The notes under the pieces were generated by a model. The model was not told the origin of the DNA. It was given only the letters and a program-made list of their open reading frames with translations, and ran no database searches. This document shows, in pieces, positions 6,214-10,348 of a DNA stretch of 10,348 nucleotides. This DNA comes from Verrucomicrobiota bacterium (GTDB lineage: Bacteria; Verrucomicrobiota; Verrucomicrobiia; Chthoniobacterales; UBA10450): contig QHOD01000171.1 of assembly GCA_003218615.1 (NCBI GenBank), forward strand, positions 1-10,348, in the 5' to 3' direction. Numbering within the stretch: position 1 is the first letter of the stretch; every line of letters begins with the position of its first letter. The position numbers and the translations under genes were made by a program.

Positions 6214-6555
6214 TCAACCCTTATTTTCTCTTATCCTCGTAAACTCGAGCTTGGAGCCGCCGGGCTCTCGCAAGGTCATCCGGTCGCCCGAGAATTCCAT
6301 CTGATAAACAGTGGTGGCGAACGACGTCTCGATCTTAATTCGGTTGCGGTCTAGACGATATCTGCCCCGGGTGTTCCCGATCAGGACGGATCCATTTTTG
6401 GAGAACTCCCAAACCACCGCGTTTGCATCTTGCGACATCCGCCATTTACCAACGATATCGTCGGAGGGACTTCCGCAACCGGCGATTCCACACAGCAAAG
6501 CTGTCGAAACAATTATTCGTAACCGCGACTTATGTCGGGCAAAAATAGATTGCAT
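6214..6555 (-). CDS. Small predicted lipoprotein of unknown function
   Basis: 113 residues from ATG 6555. The N-terminus MQSIFARHKSRLR is basic and followed by a hydrophobic stretch ending in GIAGC, a good lipobox with Cys at about residue 27, so the mature protein should be lipid-anchored. The rest (DDIVGKWRM, VVWEFSKNGSVLIG, RGRYRLDRNRIKIE, TVYQMEFSGDRMTLRE) alternates strands and turns as in small beta-barrel domains of lipocalin-like or DUF type that start with a GKW motif. The specific family is not recognised. The frame can be extended to TTG 6603, but this would bury the signal peptide. It lies downstream of the lipid kinase on the same strand with a 173-base gap (6556-6728), in which I see no gene and only weak promoter-like boxes. 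Confidence 0.72.
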   Translation of the reverse strand: MQSIFARHKSRLRIIVSTALLCGIAGCGSPSDDIVGKWRMSQDANAVVWEFSKNGSVLIGNTRGRYRLDRNRIKIETSFATTVYQMEFSGDRMTLREPGGSKLEFTRIRENKG

Positions 6556-6728
6556 GACGGTCGGGATTGTCTCTTGGCCGGGCGTGATCGGCGCGACATG
6601 CAATCTAGCAATTCGGTTCGATTCAATAAAGCCATTCTTTGCTCCGTGGCTTCTCCGTCCGCATCGGTGATCTCGGTCGGCTAAGTTGTTGATCTATTCG
6701 TGCCTCTCCCCATCAGAAACCGTAACTT

Positions 6729-7643
6729 TTAAGGCTCATGAGCGGCTGGTTGCAGAATGACCAACGCGGATGGTTTGACCGTGATTTTGATTTCGCTCGG
6801 ACTTTTCGGCTTTTCCTTTTTGCGTGGCCAAGGTTCGTCATCGAGATGAAGGGTCGATCCTCGCCAAACAATTCGTAATTGACGGAACTTTCGAATGGGC
6901 AACGGAAATTTGTGCTTTTTTCCCGCCAGCCGCGCAGCGAGATGCTCCATGAGAAGCGAGCGATCGGCTTCGCGCGCGCAAACGAAGTCGAGCTGACCAT
7001 CTTTAGTTGCAGCGTGCGAGGCGAGATACAGGGCGGGGCCGACTGAGCGAATGTTCATCGCTTCCCAAAGTATGTAGCGGTCGGAGATATCTTCGCCGTC
7101 GATGTCGATCTTCCACCGCCGCGCCGGGTAATCATGAAGCATCCGCTGCAACAGTGAAACATGCCGAGTCATTTCCTGCTCCTTGGAAAGTTTTTTGTTT
7201 TTTTTACCTTCGCCTTTCGCGGCACGGAGATAATCCGCGAACAGACCGCCGCCCACGGCTTCAAAAAAGTACCACTTGCCCCAAGGGCCTCGAGCCACAC
7301 CGATGTCGAAGGCGCGTTTTTCTCCGTCTTGGAGGCGCGCGATGATTTCTTCAGGCGAAGCAACGAAACCGAGACTGCGCGCCAAATTATTGGCCGTGCC
7401 CAGCGGGAGAACGCTCAATGGAATGCCGGTGTCGATGAGTCGACAGGCCACTTTTACAACCGTGCCATCACCGCCGGCGGCAAGAACGAGATCGGTGGGT
7501 TTTTTTAGACCTTTCTTGTAATCGCCTTTCTTGGTCGATTGATAATTCACGTGATGTCCTGCTTTGGCCAGCGCGGCCATCAACTGTTTTCGTCCATGCT
7601 CCGCGTCGCCAGCCTTGGGATTGTGCATCAAGGTGATTCGCAT
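6729..7643 (-). CDS. Diacylglycerol/lipid kinase family protein (YegS/DgkB-like)
   Basis: 304 residues. It is expected to use ATP to phosphorylate a lipid hydroxyl (diacylglycerol or a related lipid) at the inner face of the membrane. Seen: an N-terminal strand and NPKAG at 8-12, the catalytic nucleotide-binding GGDGT at 57-61, and PLGTANNLAR at 80-89, all diagnostic of the DAGK catalytic fold. A C-terminal beta-sandwich half includes AFDIGVARGPWGKWYFFEAVGGG and a late LHLDDEPW, corresponding to the family's conserved DGE-type turn. The start ATG 7643 is preceded by GGAGA (7651-7655) at a 7-base spacing. The gene is divergent from surE with a 59-base shared upstream region. The exact lipid substrate cannot be told from sequence; related families include sphingosine kinase-like proteins. 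Confidence 0.88.
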   Translation of the reverse strand: MRITLMHNPKAGDAEHGRKQLMAALAKAGHHVNYQSTKKGDYKKGLKKPTDLVLAAGGDGTVVKVACRLIDTGIPLSVLPLGTANNLARSLGFVASPEEIIARLQDGEKRAFDIGVARGPWGKWYFFEAVGGGLFADYLRAAKGEGKKNKKLSKEQEMTRHVSLLQRMLHDYPARRWKIDIDGEDISDRYILWEAMNIRSVGPALYLASHAATKDGQLDFVCAREADRSLLMEHLAARLAGKKHKFPLPIRKFRQLRIVWRGSTLHLDDEPWPRKKEKPKSPSEIKITVKPSALVILQPAAHEP

Positions 7644-7702
7644 ACGCTTTTCTCCGCAAACTATTCGTCCAAAACCGAGCCGACACGCGTTTCTTAATAA
7701 GG

Positions 7703-8521
7703 ATGAGGAGGAGAATTCTGATCTCGAACGACGACGGCATCTACAGTCCGGGCATCACCGCGCTTGCGAAAGTGGCGTCGCGTTTCGGCGAGGTTCGCAT
7801 CGTCGCGCCTGATGTCGAGCAATCCTCAATGAGTCACGCCATCACTGCTTCACGGCCGCTTCGCTACAAGCCGATTCGATTGGACGATTTTGCGGCATAT
7901 CGTGTCAACGGCACACCTGCCGATTGCGTTGCGCTCGGTACGCATCATTGGGGGCATGTCGATCTTGTTCTTTCCGGAATCAATCTCGGTTTGAATCTTG
8001 GCAACTCCTGCTGGCATTCCGGCACGTTGGCGGCGGCAAAGCAAGGCGCCCTGCTCGGAGTGCGCGGTATTGCTATCAGCACATTCGTAAGTGAAAAAAA
8101 GGAGCCAGATTTCAATAAGCTAGAGCCATACGTCGCAAAGGTGCTCGAGTTGCTGCTGGAAGAGAAAACGATGTCTCTCGTCAATGTGAACTTGCCTGAA
8201 AAACCGCGCGGCATTCGCTGGACGCGCCAATCCGTGCGGCAATACGACGGCAAAGTTGTCCCTGGCAAAGATCCGATGGGCCGCCCGATTTACTGGTTTA
8301 CGGTCACGCCGGTCGTAGGAGCGGAGGAAGGGACCGACCGCTGGGCGGTGGAGCACAATTGGGTCTCAATCACCCCGCTCCGTCTCGATCTTACAGCGGA
8401 AAAAGATCTGGCTCGCGCTTTGGCACTTCCTCAGGCGCGACCGATCAGTGTGACCAAAAAACGCAAACTCACCGGCCCTTCGCGCAAGAAAACGCAGAAG
8501 CGCAGATTGGGCGTCGAGTGA
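7703..8521 (+). CDS. surE: 5'/3'-nucleotidase SurE
   Basis: 272 residues. Metal-dependent phosphatase removing phosphate from nucleoside monophosphates (and polyphosphate in some species); cytoplasmic. The metal ligands are visible: Asp10-Asp11 in LISNDDGIYSPG, Ser41 in EQSSMSHAIT and Asn94 in SGINLGLNLG. The conserved VNGTPADCVALG at 68-79 is also present. The EQS.SHAIT form is the variant seen in many non-proteobacterial and plant SurE proteins. The C-terminus carries a lysine/arginine-rich tail (KKRKLTGPSRKKTQKRR) that is not part of the core fold. ATG 7703 has only AAGG directly against it; the strong purine run AGGAGGAGA lies inside codons 2-4, and no in-frame ATG/GTG/TTG follows at the right distance. 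The gene is convergent with rpsA, and the 62-base gap shows no clear terminator. Confidence 0.93.
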   Translation: MRRRILISNDDGIYSPGITALAKVASRFGEVRIVAPDVEQSSMSHAITASRPLRYKPIRLDDFAAYRVNGTPADCVALGTHHWGHVDLVLSGINLGLNLGNSCWHSGTLAAAKQGALLGVRGIAISTFVSEKKEPDFNKLEPYVAKVLELLLEEKTMSLVNVNLPEKPRGIRWTRQSVRQYDGKVVPGKDPMGRPIYWFTVTPVVGAEEGTDRWAVEHNWVSITPLRLDLTAEKDLARALALPQARPISVTKKRKLTGPSRKKTQKRRLGVE

Positions 8522-8583
8522 ATCGCGTCCGGTCAGCTGATTGCGGCGCGATCGCCGAACTCCCGCTTCGTCGCAGAAACAAG

Positions 8584-9702
8584 TTACTTCTTCGTCTTCT
8601 TCGATTCGCGCTTGGAATCTTTCGCGTCCTTCGGTTCTTCTGATTCTTCGCGCTCTTTTTTCGATTCGCCGGGGCGATATTCTTCCTGCTCGGCGGCGGC
8701 GAAGGCTTTTTCCAGGCCGACCATGTCTTCGCCGGGTCGAAGCGTGTCGAATGTTTCCGCCTCTTTACGCAGTTGTTCCTCGGTGTAATTAGCGGCTTTG
8801 ATCGAGAGGCCAATGCGGCGCTCGAGTTTGTCCACCTTGATGACGCGCGCTTCGACTTCCTGGCCGACTTTGAGCACGTCTTTCACCTTCGCAACGTGGT
8901 CTTCGCTCAATTGGGAGATGTGGACGAGACCGTCGATGTCGTCCTGCAACTGCACGAACGCCCCGAAGCTGGCGAGCTTGGTCACTTTGCCTTTCACCAA
9001 ATCGCCGATCTTGTATTTCTGATCGATGGTCTTCCACGGATCTTCAGTGAGTTGTTTGATGCCAAGGCTGATCCGCTGGTTCACTTTGTCGATGTCGATG
9101 ACAACGGCTTCGACTTCGTCGCCTTTTTTAAAGACTTCGCTTGGATGATTGATCTTACGGGTCCAACTCAAATCGGAGACGTGGATCATGCCGTCGATGC
9201 CTTCGTCGAGTTCCACGAACGCGCCGTACGCGGTCATGTTGCGAATTTTACCTTTCACAGTGCTGCCGATGGTGAATTTCTTCTCGATCTCGTCCCACGG
9301 ATTCGGTTCGAGCTGACGCAAGCCGAGTGAAATTTTTTGTTCTTCCTTATTTACGCCAAGCACAACGGCTTCGACTTCCTGGCCGACGGTGAGAATGTCG
9401 GACGGACGCATGATCCGTTTCGTCCACGAAAGTTCGGAGACGTGGATGAGACCTTCCACGCCTTCCTCGATCTCAACAAACGCGCCATAAGGAACGAGAT
9501 TCGTGATTTTGCCTTTGATGCGCTGACCAGCCGGAAAGCGTTCCTCGATCTGGTCCCACGGGTTCTTCTGGGTCTGCTTGAGCCCTAACGATACACGCTC
9601 TTTTTCTTTGTTGATGTCGAGCACCACGACTTCCAATTGCTGTCCGACCTTGAGTAGCTCGCTGGGGTGTCCGAGCCGGCCCCAGGTCATATCGGTGATG
9701 TA
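8584..9702 (-). CDS. rpsA: 30S ribosomal protein S1, C-terminal fragment (frame disrupted)
   Basis: Second piece of rpsA. S1 binds mRNA on the 30S subunit and is needed for initiation on most leaders. Family-like sequence starts abruptly at ITDMTWGRLGHPSELLKVGQ, the second half of S1 domain 3. Domains 4, 5 and 6 follow complete: GQRIKGKITNLVPYGAFVEI, GSTVKGKIRNMTAYGAFVEL and GDLVKGKVTKLASFGAFVQL, each followed by a GLIHVSELSW-type turn. The last 40 residues are charged (SKKEREESEEPKDAKDSKRE) and end in KKTKK. The frame stays open upstream to 9822, but that translation is unrelated to S1. No start codon or ribosome site is seen at the junction, so this piece is the continuation of the N-terminal fragment, separated by a deletion and a frame change. 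Confidence 0.88.
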   Translation of the reverse strand, partial: YITDMTWGRLGHPSELLKVGQQLEVVVLDINKEKERVSLGLKQTQKNPWDQIEERFPAGQRIKGKITNLVPYGAFVEIEEGVEGLIHVSELSWTKRIMRPSDILTVGQEVEAVVLGVNKEEQKISLGLRQLEPNPWDEIEKKFTIGSTVKGKIRNMTAYGAFVELDEGIDGMIHVSDLSWTRKINHPSEVFKKGDEVEAVVIDIDKVNQRISLGIKQLTEDPWKTIDQKYKIGDLVKGKVTKLASFGAFVQLQDDIDGLVHISQLSEDHVAKVKDVLKVGQEVEARVIKVDKLERRIGLSIKAANYTEEQLRKEAETFDTLRPGEDMVGLEKAFAAAEQEEYRPGESKKEREESEEPKDAKDSKRESKKTKK

Positions 9703-10177
9703 CGTTTTTCCGGTCGTCGTTGATCTTAACGATCTTAAAATCGTACGAGTTCCCAACGAATTGCTGCAAATCTTTTGGCGGAACGACGTCGATCTGAGAT
9801 GCCGGCAGAAACGCCTCCACACCGATGTTCACCATCAGACCGCCTTTCACCACCGATTTCACCTTGCCTTTAATCAGGCCATCACCCTCGAAAACATGCA
9901 CAATTTTGTACCAGTTCTGGCGGTAAGCGGCTTTTTCCTTCGAGAGAACGACCATGCCCTCGTCGTTTTCGAGCCGCTCGAGCAACACGTCCACTTCGTC
10001 GCCCACTTCGAGCGAATCGACATCATCAAATTCCGCTCTCGGAATGACGCCCTCGGATTTGTATCCGATGTCAACCAACACCTCGCGCGGGCGAACTTCC
10101 AGTATGCGTCCCTTGACGATGCTCCCCTCGCGGAAGTCCGGCATCGGCTTCGACATCACATCCTGCATTTGCACCAT
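9473..10177 (-). CDS. rpsA: 30S ribosomal protein S1, N-terminal fragment (frame disrupted)
   Basis: First piece of rpsA. From ATG 10177 (MVQMQDVMSKPMPDF) come S1 domain 1 (GSIVKGRILEVRPREVLVDI...EGVIPRAEF) and domain 2 (KGKVKSVVKGGLMVNI, AFLPASQIDVVPPKDLQQF, FKIVKINDDRKNV). Family resemblance ends at 9702; the remaining residues to the stop at 9473 are out-of-frame translation of the second piece. Start choice: AAGGAGG at 10189-10195 lies 11 bases upstream of ATG 10177. A GTG at 10240 would add 21 residues encoded by a palindromic repeat and by the ribosome site itself, so it is rejected. Compared with E. coli S1, about 53 residues are missing between this piece and the next, from just after NV of domain 2 to the LLH preceding ITDM. 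Confidence 0.88.
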   Translation of the reverse strand: MVQMQDVMSKPMPDFREGSIVKGRILEVRPREVLVDIGYKSEGVIPRAEFDDVDSLEVGDEVDVLLERLENDEGMVVLSKEKAAYRQNWYKIVHVFEGDGLIKGKVKSVVKGGLMVNIGVEAFLPASQIDVVPPKDLQQFVGNSYDFKIVKINDDRKNVHHRYDLGPARTPQRATQGRTAIGSRGARHQQRKRACIVRAQADPEEPVGPDRGTLSGWSAHQRQNHESRSLWRVC

Positions 10178-10188
10178 AAAATAAAAAG

Positions 10189-10195
10189 CCTCCTT
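10189..10195 (-). promoter_or_regulatory. Shine-Dalgarno of rpsA
   Basis: AAGGAGG on the - strand with an 11-base A/T-rich spacer to ATG 10177. It is strong and decides the rpsA start against the upstream GTG. Confidence 0.7.
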
Positions 10196-10206
10196 CAGGC
10201 GCTCGC

Positions 10207-10230
10207 TGTAGCGGCGGTCTATGACCGCCG
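10207..10230 (-). repeat. REP-like palindrome forming a hairpin in the rpsA leader
   Basis: CGGCGGTC and GACCGCCG form a perfect 8-bp stem with a 3-base loop (10212-10230). With the flanking TACA the element matches 3492-3514 at 21 of 23 positions. It lies between the predicted promoter and the Shine-Dalgarno, so it would be transcribed as a stable hairpin in the rpsA leader. Confidence 0.7.
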
Positions 10231-10266
10231 AAATCTCCACGCGGCCAAGCGCGAAAACGGAGCGCC

Positions 10267-10295
10267 ATAGTAAGCGTTTTCGGCAGGTTGGTCAA
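10267..10295 (-). promoter_or_regulatory. Predicted sigma-70 promoter of rpsA
   Basis: On the - strand, TTGACC (10290-10295) and TACTAT (10267-10272) are separated by exactly 17 bases. Transcription would begin near 10260, giving a leader of about 83 bases that contains the palindromic hairpin and the Shine-Dalgarno. The remaining bases to 10348 show no gene. Confidence 0.65.
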
Positions 10296-10348
10296 CTTCT
10301 CCGCAACACGCGAGCCGCGCGCGCTCCCCAGACGATGCATTTCTTGAG

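Noticed and set aside
6556..6603. Longer lipoprotein start at TTG 6603
   Set aside because: It would put 16 residues in front of a typical basic n-region and lipobox signal; ATG 6555 is the natural start.
8522..8583. Terminator between convergent surE and rpsA
   Set aside because: Only a weak GGCG/CGCC pairing around CGATCG is visible and no T-run on either strand.
9473..9822. Programmed ribosomal frameshift in rpsA
   Set aside because: No slippery sequence is evident at the junction, and a frameshift alone would not restore the missing half of S1 domain 3 or the linker; a deletion explains both.
10178..10240. Longer rpsA start at GTG 10240
   Set aside because: It would encode the palindromic hairpin and the Shine-Dalgarno; the SD placed before ATG 10177 decides the start.
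9578..10270. Long + strand frame (230 residues) opposite rpsA
   Set aside because: It mirrors the coding strand of S1 codon for codon bias; it has no family resemblance and no ribosome site. The same holds for 8773-9330.

Overview
The window is a stretch of bacterial chromosome, mostly housekeeping genes, with intermediate-to-high G+C and short intergenic gaps. Gene content and style suggest a soil-type Verrucomicrobiota (Chthoniobacterales-like) or a related lineage. The indicators are a biosynthetic PLP-dependent arginine decarboxylase, a cyclase/TolB-like/TPR fusion protein, and short GC-rich palindromic repeats that start with TTGTAGCGG. This assignment is inference from style, not from a phylogenetic marker search.

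Layout on the + strand: the 3' part of speA (2-1153); a 716-residue membrane protein with a class III cyclase-like domain, a TolB-N-like domain and TPRs (1201-3351); a 24-codon remnant that looks like the start of a second copy of that cyclase (3363-3437); a palindromic repeat (3453-3515); asnS (3528-4922); a truncated MarR-type winged-helix gene (5023-5295) bracketed by two inverted copies of an 18-bp sequence with the palindromic core GTGTATATACAC; and an unrecognised protein with about seven membrane segments (5456-6148), preceded by the second copy of that site. A five-unit heptamer repeat lies at the end of the membrane gene. On the - strand follow a small lipoprotein (6214-6555) and a YegS-like lipid kinase (6729-7643). 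surE (7703-8521) is divergent from the kinase and convergent with rpsA.

rpsA (ribosomal protein S1) occupies 8584-10177 on the - strand. It has a near-consensus promoter, a leader hairpin formed by the palindromic repeat, and a strong Shine-Dalgarno. Its coding sequence is broken. Relative to S1 proteins about 53 codons are missing between S1 domain 2 and the middle of domain 3, and the reading frame changes at the junction (9701/9702). In an essential gene this is either an assembly error or a real lesion compensated elsewhere.

The most system-like part of the window is 4990-6148: a small winged-helix protein, two identical palindromic sites (one overlapping its own predicted promoter) and a polytopic membrane protein behind the second site. 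I read it as a small autoregulated MarR-membrane-protein module whose regulator has lost its dimerisation regions. No CRISPR array, tRNA, rRNA, transposase or phage gene was seen.
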